A stretch of DNA of 64,000 nucleotides, taken from Flaccisagitta enflata. Taxonomy: Eukaryota > Chaetognatha > Sagittoidea > Aphragmophora. The position numbers and the translations under genes were made by a program. The stretch covers positions 7,936,001 through 8,000,000 of the forward strand of contig OZ231126.1 in assembly GCA_965153355.1 (NCBI GenBank). Reading direction: 5' to 3'. Every line of letters begins with the position of its first letter. Position 1 is the first letter of the stretch. The notes under the pieces were generated by a model that saw only the letters and a program-made list of their open reading frames with translations, was not told where the DNA came from and did no database searches. Shown here one piece after another: positions 44,214 to 56,400 of this stretch.

Positions 44214-45877
44214 TTAGTCGCGTGCACGCGACTCTATAACCCACTCTGTCGGCTGGTCCGTCGGTCCGTCCATCCGTCCGTAACACTTAGCTTCTTTTCG
44301 TCGTTTTACATCATTTTAGGGTATTTTACGTCATTTTAAGTCATTTTAAGACATTTTAAGTCATTTCCAGTCATTTTCAGTTATTTTAATCACTTGAGTC
44401 ATTTTGTCATTTTTTGTCATTTTTGTCATTTTATGCTATCATAAGTCATTTTAAGTCATTCTTAGTCATTCTAAGTTATTTTAGGCCATTCTAAGTCATT
44501 ACAAGTCATTCTAAGTCATTCTAAATCATTCTAAGTCACTCTAAGTTATTTTTTGGCTTTTGTAGTTTTTAGTAACACTTTGCTTTTTTGCGTCGTTTTT
44601 GGTCATTTGGGTCGTCCGGAGTTATTCTGAGTCATTTTTTTGTTGTTTTTGGTCATTTTTGGTTGCTTTGGGTCATTTTTGGTTGCTTTTAATCATTTTT
44701 GGTTTAAGTCCGCTGGTTTAAGTCCGCTAGTTTGAGTCCGCTGATTAAGGTCTGCTAGTTTAGGTCTGCTGCAGCATGCTGGTTAAGTCTGCTGGTTTAA
44801 GTCAGCTGGTTTAAGTCGGCTGGTTTAAGTTGACTGGTTTAAGTTGGCTGGTTTAGGACGGCTGGTTTAAGTCAGCTGGTTTAAGTTGGCTGGCTGGTTT
44901 AAGTTGGCTTGTTTAAGTCGGCTGGTTTAAGTTAGCCGGTTTAAGTTGGCTGGTTTAAGTTGGCTGGTTTAAGTTGGCTGGTTTAAGTTGGCTGGTTTAA
45001 GTCGGCTGGTTTAAGTCGGCCGGTTTAAGTCGGCTGGTTTAAGTCTGCTGGTTTAAGTCTGCTGGTTTAAGTCTGCTGGTTTTAGTCTGCTGGTTTAAGT
45101 CTGCTAGTTTAGGTCTGCTGGTTTAAGTCTGCTGGTTTAAGTCTGCTGGTTAAAGTCTGCTGGTTAAAGTCTGCTGGTTTGAGTCTGCTGGTTTAAGTCT
45201 GCTGGTTGAAGTTTGCTGGTTGAAGTTTGCTGGTTAAAGTCTGCTGGTTTAAGTCTGCTGGTTCAAGTCTGCTGGTTTAAGTCTGCTGGTTAAAGTCTGC
45301 TGATTTTAGTCTGCTGGTTTAAGTCTGCTGGTTTAAGTCTGCTGGTTTAAGTCTGCTGATTTAAGTCTGCTGGTTTGGGTCTGCTGGTGTGGGTCTGGTT
45401 TTAGTCTGGTTTAACTCTGGTTTAACTCTGGTTTTAGTCTGGTTTAAGTCTGGTTGAAGTCTAGTTTGAGTCTGGTTTGAGTCTGGTTTGAGTCTGGTTT
45501 AGCTCTGGTTTGAGTCTGGCTTGAGTCTGGTTTAAGTCTGGTTTAAGTCTGGTTCATGTCTGATTTATGTCTGGTTTAGGTATGGTTAAGGTCTGGTTTA
45601 TGTCTGTTTTATGTCTGGTTTATGTCTGGTTCAAGTCCGCTTTGGGTCTGGTTTAGGTCTGGTTTAGGTCTGGTTTAATTCTGGTTTAATTCTGGTTTGA
45701 GTCTGGTTTGAGTCTGGTTTGAGTCTGGTTTGAGTCTTGTTTGAGTCTGGTTTGAGTCTGGTTTGGGTCTGGTTTCAGTCTGGTTTCAGTCTGATTTTTG
45801 ATAAAAAGATTCAATAAGGAGTCAGGTCAGTTCAGTTATTTTTGTCTCGCACGCGACTTATAGGTGTTGGCCTTGTT
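44214..45877 (-). mobile_element. Helentron-like element with giant core (1.66 kb, complete)
   Basis: Left end TTTAGTCGCGTGCACGCGAC with TATAACCCACTCTGTC and a GTCC tract. Then come TCATTTTAAG units, about 50 GGTTTAAGTCTGCT units (44700-45370) and TCTGGTTTGAG units. The right end is CGCACGCGACTTATAGGTGT then TGGCCTTGTTTT. Both ends are intact, showing that the core alone expands. Confidence 0.88.
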
Positions 45878-45984
45878 TTAAAAACATATGAACAACTCCA
45901 CCTAAGATGACCTGTGACAAGGACCAGAGCAAAAAAAAAAAAAAAATGTGTACTTTTAGCCAACAGTAGCTGTCAGCCTTTCCG

Positions 45985-46106
45985 TATTTCTTTCTTTCTT
46001 TCTTGCTTTCCTGCTTTCTTTCTATCTTTCTTTCTTTCTTGCTGTCTATGTCTTTCCTTCTTTCCTCCCTTCCTCCCTTCCTTTCTTCTATCCTTTGCTC
46101 CTGATT

Positions 46107-46146
<40 letters not shown>

Positions 46147-46206
46147 TTTTTCTTTTTTTCTTTTTTTCTTTCTTTCTTTCTTTCTTTCTCTCATTCTCTC
46201 TTCCCT

Positions 46207-46246
<40 letters not shown>

Positions 46247-46305
46247 TCATTTTTTTGTCTTTCCTTCTTTCCTCCCTTCCTTACTCCTACCCTTCGCCGC
46301 TTTTT

Positions 46306-46337
<32 letters not shown>

Positions 46338-46390
46338 TCCTTCTTTCTTTCTTTCCTTCTTTCTTTTTTCCTTCTTCTTTTTTTCCTTCT

Positions 46391-46421
<31 letters not shown>

Positions 46422-46510
46422 CTTTTCTTTCTTCATTTCTTTCTTTCTTTCTTTTTTTCTTTCCTTCTTTCTTTCTTTCCTTCTTTCTTTCTTTCTTTCC
46501 TTCTTTCTTC

Positions 46511-46541
<31 letters not shown>

Positions 46542-46616
46542 TTGTTTCTTTTCCTTTTTTTCTTTCTTTTTTTTTTCTCTTTCTTCTTTTGATCATAATT
46601 CTTCCTTCTTAATTCC

Positions 46617-46664
<48 letters not shown>

Positions 46665-46735
46665 TCATTTTTTCTTTTTTGATTCGTTTATTTCTTCGTC
46701 AATTTGTTTCTTTCCTTCTTTTGGTAATTCCTTTT

Positions 46736-46779
<44 letters not shown>

Positions 46780-46856
46780 TTTTTTCTTCCTCTGTCCTTC
46801 TTCCTTTTCTTCTATTTTCTCTCCTTCTTTCATTTTGTCTTTCTTCTTTCTTACTT

Positions 46857-46900
<44 letters not shown>

Positions 46901-47080
46901 TCCGTATTTCTTACTGTGTTTCTTACTGTGTTTCTATTTTCATTGGGTCCATTTGTTTTAGTTCTTTTTTCCCTTTTTTTCCCTTTTCCCTTTTTCTTTA
47001 TTTCTTTTTTTTTTTTTTTTTTTTTTTTTTTCTTTTTTTTTCTTTCGTTTTCTTCTTTAGTTTTCTTCTTTCTTTCTTTC

Positions 47081-47128
<48 letters not shown>

Positions 47129-47138
47129 CTTCTTTCCT

Positions 47139-47194
<56 letters not shown>

Positions 47195-47220
47195 TTTCTT
47201 TCCTTCTTTCTTTCTTTCCT

Positions 47221-47252
<32 letters not shown>

Positions 47253-47349
47253 TCCTTCTTTCTTTCTTTCTTTCTTTCTTTCTTTTTTTCTTTCCTTCTT
47301 TCTTTCTTTCCTTCTTTCTTTCTTTCTTTCTTTCTTTCCTTCTTTCTTC

Positions 47350-47408
<59 letters not shown>

Positions 47409-47475
47409 TTGTTTTTTCTTTTTTGTTTCGTTTATTTCTTCGTCAATTTGTTTCTTTCCTTCTTTCGGTAATTCC

Positions 47476-47515
<40 letters not shown>

Positions 47516-47574
47516 TTTTGATTCGTTTATTTCTTCGTCAATTTGTTTCTTTCCTTCTTTTGGTAATTCCTTTT

Positions 47575-47622
<48 letters not shown>

Positions 47623-47696
47623 TTTTTTCTTCCTCTGTCCTTCTTCCTTTTCTTCTATTTTCTCTCCTTTCATTTTGTCTTTCTTCTTTCTTACTT

Positions 47697-47752
<56 letters not shown>

Positions 47753-47922
47753 TCCGTATTTCTTACTGTGTTTCTTACTGTGTTTCTATTTTCATTGGGT
47801 CCATTTGTTTTAGTTCTTTTTTCCCTTTTTTTCCCTTTTCCCTTTTTCTTTATTTCTTTTTTTTTTTTTTTTTTTTTCTTTTTTTCTTCCTTTTTTTCTT
47901 TCGTTTTCTTCTTTCGTTTTCT

Positions 47923-48018
<96 letters not shown>

Positions 48019-48079
48019 TCCTTCTTTCTTTCCTTCTTTCTTTCTTTTCCTAGCTTTTTTTCCCTCTTCTTTTTTTTTT

Positions 48080-48135
<56 letters not shown>
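45985..48135. repeat. (TTTC)n array, 2.1 kb, with internal duplication
   Basis: Polypyrimidine tract of CTTT units. The block around 46676-46990 (GATTCGTTTATTTCTTCGTC ... TTACTGTGTTTC) recurs at 47518-47850, with a partial third copy at 47424-47480. All long frames (poly-Phe/Leu/Ser or Lys/Glu/Arg) are artefacts. Confidence 0.95.
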
Positions 48136-48139
48136 ATTT

Positions 48140-49017
48140 TGATAATACCAAGCCCAGTTATCAAATGCAAGGCTCAGCGTCTGTCCAGTAACGTTGCTAA
48201 TGTCAAATGTTGTTTTCATTTTGTCGCTTTTTTTGGCAGAGCAAAAAATCCACCTGACCCATGCTCACCGTAAATAACAAATTTGCATAGAAAATGAAAA
48301 TATGGAAAATCCAAAAACATGCGACGCTAGCAAATTACTATATCTCGCGTCGTATGTTTTTAAAAATGCAAAAAGTTTGTCCATTTTACAGATTTGTTAT
48401 TTACGAGCCAAAAAATCTTTTTTTCGAAAATGTTTTTTTGCAACGTTTTTTAGAATCAAGGGAGAGAGATCGATACTTAAAAGTGGCCTAGAACCATGAA
48501 AATTGACATGCAAGTAGTTGAACATGTTCCACGACTACAGTTAAAATTTCATAGCTTATTTCTGACGGAAAGTGTCTTAACAAAAAATAGTAAACTTCCT
48601 CCTGCATTTTTTAGAATTTCTTTTGTCACCCGGCCACCCTCAAGTGATAAAGGCTTAGGGTGACAAAACAGTAAAAATCATGGTGGAAAAAATTTTCACA
48701 GTCAGTTATCATCATTATAACGACATTTGGTAGAAAAAAATGATCTAAATTCCACAACTGTATCGGAGACAAAAATAGAAAAATGATCGCTTAAAATAAT
48801 TCTCATGCACAATTTACTCGGTCACCGGCTTTCCTCGTGGTATAGACTGTTTTCCATGCAGTAAAATGTCCAACTGCGGACCATTTCTTATTGTGGGAAT
48901 GTTGTGAGGCTCCAAGAAGCATATACGACCGTTTTTTGTCCATAGTGGACTTTTCGATTTAAAAAATTGATCCAAAAGTGACCGAAAAAAGTTTTTTTCA
49001 CGACCTTGCTATAAGTC
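48140..49017. other. Unique non-coding stretch
   Basis: AT-rich sequence before the next coding region. Short open frames only; I see nothing assignable. Confidence 0.5.
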
Positions 49018-49020
49018 ATA

Positions 49021-50828
49021 AAGAGGTTCGAGACGTGGTTTGAAGTGTGGATCTTTTGCGGCGAGTATTCCGCCATCGCTGAATCCCTAGAAACTTATAA
49101 GCGTTTCAAGGAAGATGCCGAGGGGGAGCTCCATTACCTTGCCGGTCAAACCACCGTAGACCAATTGACCTCCTCGAAAGTTCTCGATTTAGACTATCAA
49201 GGCATTTTTCATTTCCTTGGCGACCCCCTATTTGACGAGCCTTTCTGCGCTTCTACTACCTTCAAAATCGCCTCCGCTTGGCTCCGGAAGCAGCATGGTC
49301 GGCCGAATCCCGTTAAAGCCGATGAAACGAGTCAATTTGATCTCCTGCTTACTTCTTTGAGATTGGATGGAGTTAGTCTCGAACAGATTCACGCCACCTG
49401 GGGCGAAGATTCGTTTTCGACGCAAAGAATTTTAGCTCTACGCGGGAGACAAAATTTTTTGATTATTCCGGACGTCGGAGAAACGGTGGGTTTCGTCTGC
49501 CACCAAACGGAAACTGGACAACACTATTACTTGGACTTACCAACGTCAAAGAAAAATAGCGAAAAGTTTCATGGCGATCCCAAATTGAGCGTCGTTCGGG
49601 CCTATGAGGCCTATGAGCTTCTTTGCATCCGCGGTGTACAGGAAGGGGACAGGATTCCCGCTCATTCCCGATATGCTTATTCATTCTTTGAAGACCGCTG
49701 GGTTAAGGATGAAGAATATCGCGACGAGGCTAAGAAAACGTCAGCGGTGAATGCTCGGTTTTTGCAGTTTCTGGTACCATCGCATACGCGAGTTGGATCT
49801 TACGGTCTTCCAATTGTGCGATTGGGCCACGATTTCAAGCAGAAAAACGACGACGAAGAAGAGGAGGAATTGGAGGACGAACGCGAAAGAGAGTCAATGA
49901 GAGAACCCCAAAGAAATGTAGCGGAAGTGAATTGTCGGGATGGTCGTTGTACCAATGTCGAGGTTTCGGGAGTCGGTGCTTGTTTTGTTGATTACTCTCC
50001 ATGTGTGGCCGTTTTTGGCAATATTTATGCGCAAGAGGGGCAATCGTGGAAAAAGCCTATGACCATCCTCAACGCCAAGAGTAAGACCGAGACCGACGGA
50101 TTTCCCGATGGCGCCTGCGAATGCCCCCTCTCTGTCATTTCGCCCGAGAAAGACGTCAGAGGACAAAGTCGAATGTTCGTCGTACCCTCGTCGCCTTTTA
50201 TGGTCGTTGACGACGATGGTGAATGCGATTTGAAGCTTAAAAGTCCGCGCGTGTGGATTTTCAAGCCGTTCTCAACCCAACCATCTCGTATTTGGTGGCC
50301 ATTGCCGACTCCCTCGGGCCCCGATCTCGACTACTCCACTCTCTACTACGATGTCAAGCGTGAGAAGATTTGTCTCATTTTGGTCCAAAAGCCGCTGTCT
50401 CTTCGATCTACGATCGCGATTCTTCCGAGAAGCAACATAATTCTTCTAAAGAAGTAGAAGGCAGAAATGGAGAAGTAGAACTTGAAGTGGAAGGCAGAAA
50501 TGGAGATTCGCCTATGAGGACGACCGGGAGAATCGTCGGACGATTCGTTCTCAATGACGGAATAGACTTTGACAGAGACATAAACGACAAGACGCTTGTA
50601 AGTGACGTCTGGAGCCCTCTGTCAGTCACGGACGCGCTGGCCGACTTCCTCGCTCTGGGCTCCCGTCTGCCGGGTGAAGTGAGGATCACATCCGCTCATC
50701 TCAACTTCAACCATCTGCGGCCCGTCAAGCTGGTTCGCGTCCCGATCGGCGATGGCCCCGATTTTAACGTCGTGGTGGCGAAGGAAGGAACGCAGCCCAC
50801 ATCTGCTACGAATCGCTGTGCATTTTGA
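49021..50828 (+). CDS. Unrecognised protein, about 600 codons with one frameshift
   Basis: Coding-like sequence (strong codon bias, G/C third positions) runs from about 49021 (RFETWFEVWIFCGEYSAIAE) to 50360 in one frame and from about 50367 to 50828 in another. The second frame continues with GPKAAVSSIYDRDSSEKQ, a twofold EVEGRNG repeat, then DVWSPLSVTDALADFLALGS and LNFNHLRPVKLVRVP. The two frames overlap at 50364-50457, so one base is probably lost or gained near 50367-50385. An acidic run (DDEEEEELEDERERES) lies mid-protein. The 5' boundary is unclear (stop at 49012; possible acceptor CATAAAG). I do not recognise the family. Confidence 0.6.
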
Positions 50829-51059
50829 GTCGTTTGTGTTTGATGAGGAAGGCGGGGGGGGGTTCTGTGATTTTATCCCGCAACGTGGTGGTGGTGTTAG
50901 AGTGGTCATGAATCATGAGCTTTTGCAGACTTGCAGTTGAGCATTGTTTGTTTTAACCTGCCTAAAATGCGATGGACCAAAATAACGCAGATTACTTGCT
51001 CATTACCAAGAGATCTAAATATGTAGTTTATAGTCCAAGAATGTCCTCTTCCTTTTCGC

Positions 51060-51287
51060 AGACCGATGACGCCTTGGTTGAAGCACGAGGATTCGCCTTT
51101 CCACAACGTCAAGTCGACGGACATCGAGAAGAATCTCAACGTGTGCGCCAAAAGGGACAAAACTTTGTTCGAATCGCTGAAGAAGCGCCCGTTGACGTGT
51201 CCCTTCATCCCCGATGCTCCCATGGTACCTTATCGTCCCAAAAACTACGTCGGTCCAACGAGTGAACAAGGCCATGGAACCACTTAA
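51060..51287 (+). CDS. Terminal exon candidate
   Basis: TTTTCGCAG acceptor, then PMTPWLKHEDSPFHNVKSTD, KRPLTCPFIPDAPMVPYRPK and a stop after SEQGHGTT at 51285-51287. The codon pattern suggests real coding. It may be the last exon of the gene at 49021-50828, but no good donor was found there. Confidence 0.5.
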   Translation, partial: RPMTPWLKHEDSPFHNVKSTDIEKNLNVCAKRDKTLFESLKKRPLTCPFIPDAPMVPYRPKNYVGPTSEQGHGTT

Positions 51288-52757
51288 GTTCTAATGAGGA
51301 CAACCGGGACTTTGATGAATGACGACAAATGAGCATACATACAGGCAAACATACATGCATACAAACATACAAACGCTCCGTAGTCTTACACGTTAGATCG
51401 TTTCACGAAATGGGTGACGGGTGGGATTTGTCTTGGGGCTAGGCCCTAGCCTAGGGATGGCATTATGTACGGATTCGCGATGAAAACATGTAAATTACAC
51501 TTTTTTAAGTGGTAGGGTTGGGGTTTCGATCCGGGACAAAAACATGCAAAGAAAACTTGTTTTATATTTTCTTCATTTCTAACTTGGGCCTTCAGAAGAA
51601 AAAAATCGTCATCAAATCATCGAAGAAGTGAAGTGTAACAGATGCTTAATTTGCCGGGCTGTCCCAAACTATGATTTAAGATAAGCTTGATTGCACATTG
51701 TCAGTCTTGTTTACGTAATGTCGTGATGACTTGCTCACGCGATGAAAGACTGGTTATGATGAGAGATTCTGTTTATGAAACTCTAGGAAAAAGAGGAAGC
51801 TTATAAGAAAATGATCTACATTCAAAAAGGCGAAAACTTTTGATCAGGACGTGTTGCTCCCATCCTCCTCCTCCTGTTCCTTTTTGCCATCTCAACTGGC
51901 GCTTCTCTGCTTCTTGTTGTTGTTGTCTGCTCCGCTTTACCGGCGTTTACCGCTCGTTACGGCGTCGCGTTGCCCCCGGACATGTCAACCTCATCAAGCA
52001 ACGCATGTACGCACCAACTAAAAAAGGCTTTTTGCGACCGATGGACCTGCCCTTGCCCGCGGCGATCTTGGGAGGAGTTCTTGAAGCAGTTTTAGTGAAA
52101 GCCGATTGGTTTGTCGGTTTGTCTATCGCTAGCTTGGTATCTTGAGTGAAATCTACCTCTTACTCCTGTAGCTAGACACGCTAATTATGAATTAGAGGTT
52201 TTAATCTAAATTCACCTCATCCTTCAATAATGTTGTTATGCAAAAAGACTGTTATGCAAAAAGACTCCGCGTTATTTGGAAACGAAATACTACAGAAGAA
52301 GATTTCAGGCGTGTATAATGTTGAGTACCACTTGGGGGGGGGGGAATAAAATTAAATGGTTTGGAGATGGGGACGAATATTAAAAGCTTGAAATTTTTTT
52401 TTTTTTTTTTGAAGTTTTAACACTTTTGGCAGTATCAAAAGGTAAAATGTAATTACTACAACACAATTTAACACTATTAAAACCTTAAGTTTGATGTTTT
52501 ATAGCTTTGTGGGTAAAAAATCAAAGATTTTATAATGCGACGTCGTGTCGTGGGGAAGAAAATTGAATGCAGGGGGGAATAAAATCAAAAGCCATTCAAT
52601 TTTATTCACCCCTGGAAGATTTTGGCGGAGTTTCCCTTCAATTTTGTTGCTTTTGCATAGGACCAAGGATATTGATATTGATATTATTGATAATTTGTGA
52701 GGAAGAAAAGTGGAAGGTACCTTTTGTCATGTCCCAATGCCAACAGAGTCATCTAAA

Positions 52758-52760
<3 letters not shown>
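51288..52760. other. Spacer, no assignable gene
   Basis: Mostly non-coding. A GC-richer patch at 51840-52145 has a plus open frame (LRPMDLPLPAAILGGVLEAV) of unknown status. Confidence 0.4.

Positions 52761-52806
<46 letters not shown>
52761..52806. repeat. (GA)n microsatellite
   Basis: Pure GA run about 1 kb upstream of the SNRK start. Confidence 0.95.
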
Positions 52807-52808
<2 letters not shown>

Positions 52809-53629
52809 ATCCCCTTCAACACTAGACGTCGCGGACTTCTATTCTTTTGCTTCTTCTTCCTGTTGTTCAAGTGCCAAATCTGAGATCTCCTTCTACACAG
52901 AGAGAGTAAAAAAACTCGTCCAGCAACTGAAAGAAAAAAGAAGACAAAATTTCGCTGAAATGGAAATACCACAAGGACTCCCGCTCACGACGACGACGAT
53001 GACGATGACGACGATGTTACGATACTCTTCTTCTGATCATCATCATTATCACGGATCAACGACCTCATCAAAATGCAACAGTACTCGTCTCCCTTCAAAA
53101 GTCACACGCTCACCTCTTCCTCTCATCCGATAAGCTCAGATGTACTACAAATACCGCTATCTCTCTCCTATCCCCAAGCTTAACGAGTGTGATTTTTTTT
53201 GTGCTCAAAGGTTTTCATTAAAGATAAGTCAAGTTATGTCATCGGAATGATCGTCGGTAGCTGGAGAGATAGTAGGCCTGTCGCGGGACGAGGCGAGAAT
53301 GGCTAAGACCTGTCCTCTTACTGTTAGTCGGTGCTGTGACAAGAACGCACAATCTGATGAGCCAATTCGGGACTGAAGTACTGACGTCTGAAGGGCATTT
53401 TCCCCTCCTCGCGGCTAGAACCTGCAAGATTCACACGCGAATAACCATATCCAGTGTATGTGACCATTGTGCTGAGTTTGGATACGCTTAAACCTCGACA
53501 TGAACGATAACGAAATGCCGTGAAACGCCGTAACATCGATAGTAAATGACAAAACGACTAGGAAGAAGAAAATAGACGCCACCTCAGCTCTCTTCCAAAA
53601 TCTGGAAGTGGCGTAGATCATAAGCCCAA

Positions 53630-53764
53630 AGTTGCAGCGGGTCGTCGAGAGAGTAAAGTTGCAGCGAGTCGCCGAAAGCGTGAAGTGGCAACTGGTCGTC
53701 GGGGCAGTAAAGTTGCAACGGGTCTTCGAGGGAGTTTAGTTGCAGCTGGTCGTCGAGAGGAAAT
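53630..53764. repeat. 27-bp tandem repeat upstream of SNRK
   Basis: Five units of the AGTTGCAGCGGGTCGTCGAG type, 27 bp each, ending 25 bp before the SNRK ATG. The length is a multiple of three, and the minus strand would read a 9-residue repeat (LDDPLQLYS). In context it is more likely SNRK 5' UTR. Confidence 0.9.
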
Positions 53765-53789
53765 CGACGTCCGGCGTTGAAAAGCGACC

Positions 53790-53916
53790 ATGACGCAGCC
53801 TCAGCCATCCTCTTCCTCGTCATCCTCGTCGGCGGCCAAAACGCGGATCGGCGCCGATGAAACGTCCAAAGGCAAAATCGCCGGATTGTACGATTTGGAG
53901 GAAACCATCGGAAAAG
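53790..53916 (+). CDS. SNRK: SNRK (SNF-related serine/threonine kinase), first coding exon
   Basis: ATG at 53790 begins MTQPQPSSSSSSSSAAKTRI, then GKIAGLYDLEETIGKG, which matches the start of SNRK kinases (KIAGLYDLDKTLGRG in vertebrates). The exon stops inside the glycine-rich loop at donor GTACGG, phase 1. The next exon should read HFAVVKLARH, but I do not find it in the remaining 10 kb. SNRK is an AMPK-related kinase activated by LKB1. The Ser-rich N-terminal extension is unlike vertebrates as I recall them. Confidence 0.88.
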
Positions 53917-55442
53917 GTACGGCAAAAACGCGTCAAAACACGTTTTATCATTTTGATAATTTCGCAGGCTGCTTCTTCCTCCTTTCCTACTGCACTTGAT
54001 GTGTTCAACTGTAATCCAAACATCTCCCTCACAATACTCACATGACTCTTTTATATTTTGATATGTCTCATCTCCCTTCCTTCCTCCCCCTTCCTTCCTT
54101 CCTTCCTTCCTTCCTCCCCTCCTCTTCCTCTCCCCCCTCTTTCCAACTTCCATTCTCTTCTTTTACATGTCAGCCCCATCTTCCCCACAGGCCCCACCTT
54201 TTAATTCACTGTAGTCATCTTCTGGCCAGGACTTCAACTCCCACCCTCATTGCCAATTCTCTCTTTCCACTTGTCACTTGATAATTTTTTCCTCCTTAGT
54301 TGGGTCCTAACTTCGCGAGCGATTGAGATGCACAAAGAGTTATAGCAAGTTATGTATGTGTAGTTCAAGTTTGGAAACTATCAAGGTCATCCGTTAAGTG
54401 CAATGATTCCACCAAGGACGGTTTGTGACAGGGGGTCCGGGTCATCGGCGGATCTTTGTCATAAGTGTTCTTTTGTTGACCTTCCTTCAGACTTAGGGGG
54501 GGTCATACAGGGTTGATTTTGGAAATTCCTTATGGAACTCTGAAATCAGGGGGTTGGATTTGTGTAGAAAAGGTTAGAAATTTTTTTGGGTATCTCCCTT
54601 TTAAGGAAAAATAATCCATTTTTTGTCCCCGACGAACAGTTTTCGTCGGTGACTATGAAGTAGCATTGATGCGTTGTCTTTCTGTCTGTTTGTTTAAAAC
54701 CTTCTCATATCTTTGGGACCAGACTTCAGAATTTTATGAAAGTTTGCTGGTGTTGTTTATAGGTCAATAGGAGCTTGTGTACCAATTTTCAGAAAAATTC
54801 ACTAACTTTTACTACCCTTTGCCTATTATTTTTATGGTAATATTTTACTGGACTTAGGCGATTTACATAGGCAGAGGGTAGTAAACTTATGTGATTTTTT
54901 TTTTAATTTGGTATACAGGTAAGGGTCACTGAATAAGCAGCCCCTGCAAAATTCGAATTAAATCTGAAGTCTGGTTCATGAGATATTAGCTAATTTATTT
55001 ATGTAGTAATATGTTACTGGGACTTAGGTCAACTCTAACCAAAATTGGGCTGAGTTGATGGTCCCGATCAATGCCAGAAGACAGCTCTAACAACACCCTT
55101 TCCCTAAGATATTCATTATTTCTAAATAAAATATTAAGATATTTATTTTTTAAGATAGGAAAATATGACACATTTAGTAAAAAATATATGCCTAAGGAAT
55201 TTTGATAGTGTTTCAAAAGACCACAGATTAGGTATGTATGTGTATGTAATGGAAGCTTACACTATATAATTGAATATTATTTGACCCAAGTCTCTCTTCT
55301 CGCCAGCTCTGAATCCCGTTGCTGGACAAGCTCCCTTTCAACGAACTAAATGAATATTGAGGCACCTGTATTCTCTGAGGAAATGTAGCACTGTTAAATA
55401 CCGCTCTAACGGATTTCAAAGGATCTAACACTTTGTTCTGTC
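53917..55442. other. Putative SNRK first intron
   Basis: A TTCC/TCCC-rich tract at 54070-54150, otherwise AT-rich. A segment near 54950-55030 (CTGAAGTCTGGTTCATGAGA) recurs at about 55815-55900. Confidence 0.45.
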
Positions 55443-55771
55443 CAGGGTGGCAGAAACAGGGGCACACTTGGCACATTGTGCCTCGGAAGTATAGCTGACA
55501 AGTCGGACTTATAGATTAGATTAAGGTAAAAATTAGGGGAATGAGGGGGAAAATAGAAGGAAAACTATAAAAATCAGAAGGATAAGTGGGGCTTTATGTT
55601 AAATCACTTATTCTTTTGATATAGGAACTCTGTTTCCATAAAATAAAGGAAAGATGCAGAAAATAAGCAGTTTGGTGCAATATTTACACAAAATTAGCTG
55701 ATCTTTAAAAGTCGGACTTATATCGGGGCATGAAATTGTGCCTCGGACCCATAGAATTTTCTGCCACCCTG
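55443..55771. mobile_element. hAT-like MITE
   Basis: CAGGGTGGCAGAAA at 55443-55456 and its complement TTTCTGCCACCCTG at 55758-55771. The inside also pairs (GTGCCTCGGA, AGTCGGACTTATA on both sides). The CAGGG terminus is hAT-like. No matching 8-bp flanks seen. Confidence 0.7.
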
Positions 55772-56323
55772 GGTAAAGGTTAGTAAATAAACCACCCCTG
55801 CAAAATTCGAATTTAATCTGAAGTCTGGTTGAGGAGATATTAGCTTATTTATGTAGTAATATACAAATAGGACTTAGGCAGTTTACATAGGCAAAGGGCA
55901 GGTTATGAATTTTTTTTTTTAATTTGGTCATTTGTTTAGAGGAAACACTGGAATGTGCCTGCAAAACTTGGGATTAAATTCGAAGTCTTGGTTTATGGGA
56001 GATATAAAACATATTATAGTAATATATTACTGCTTTAGAGTGTAATATACCATTGAGGAGACTGCACTTTTTCATTTATACACAGGATGACCATTTATTT
56101 GTTCAAAGATTTCCTTTTGTGATGCATTAATTGAAGTTATAAATATCATTTTTACATTCTACCATGTTGCTGAAATTCAGCTTCTTTATAGCAATTTCAT
56201 TATTACGATTTAAAGGATAGATAAACACCACAATTTAGTTACTTGTAATTCCTCACCAACCACTTATAGTATTCAGAAGATTTGTTTGGTCAAAGTTCAC
56301 TCCTTCATGTGGTAAAAGGTTCA

Positions 56324-56326
56324 CAC

Positions 56327-56376
<50 letters not shown>

Positions 56377-56400
56377 ACACACACCACACACCACTCCCAC
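56324..56400. repeat. (CA)n microsatellite
   Basis: ACAC run followed by CACACCAC variants; T-rich homopolymers follow to about 56580. Confidence 0.95.

Noticed and set aside
45914-48273. A 672-codon plus-strand frame rich in Phe, Ser and Leu, and Lys/Glu frames on the minus strand
   Set aside because: Translation of a TTTC array; not a membrane protein.
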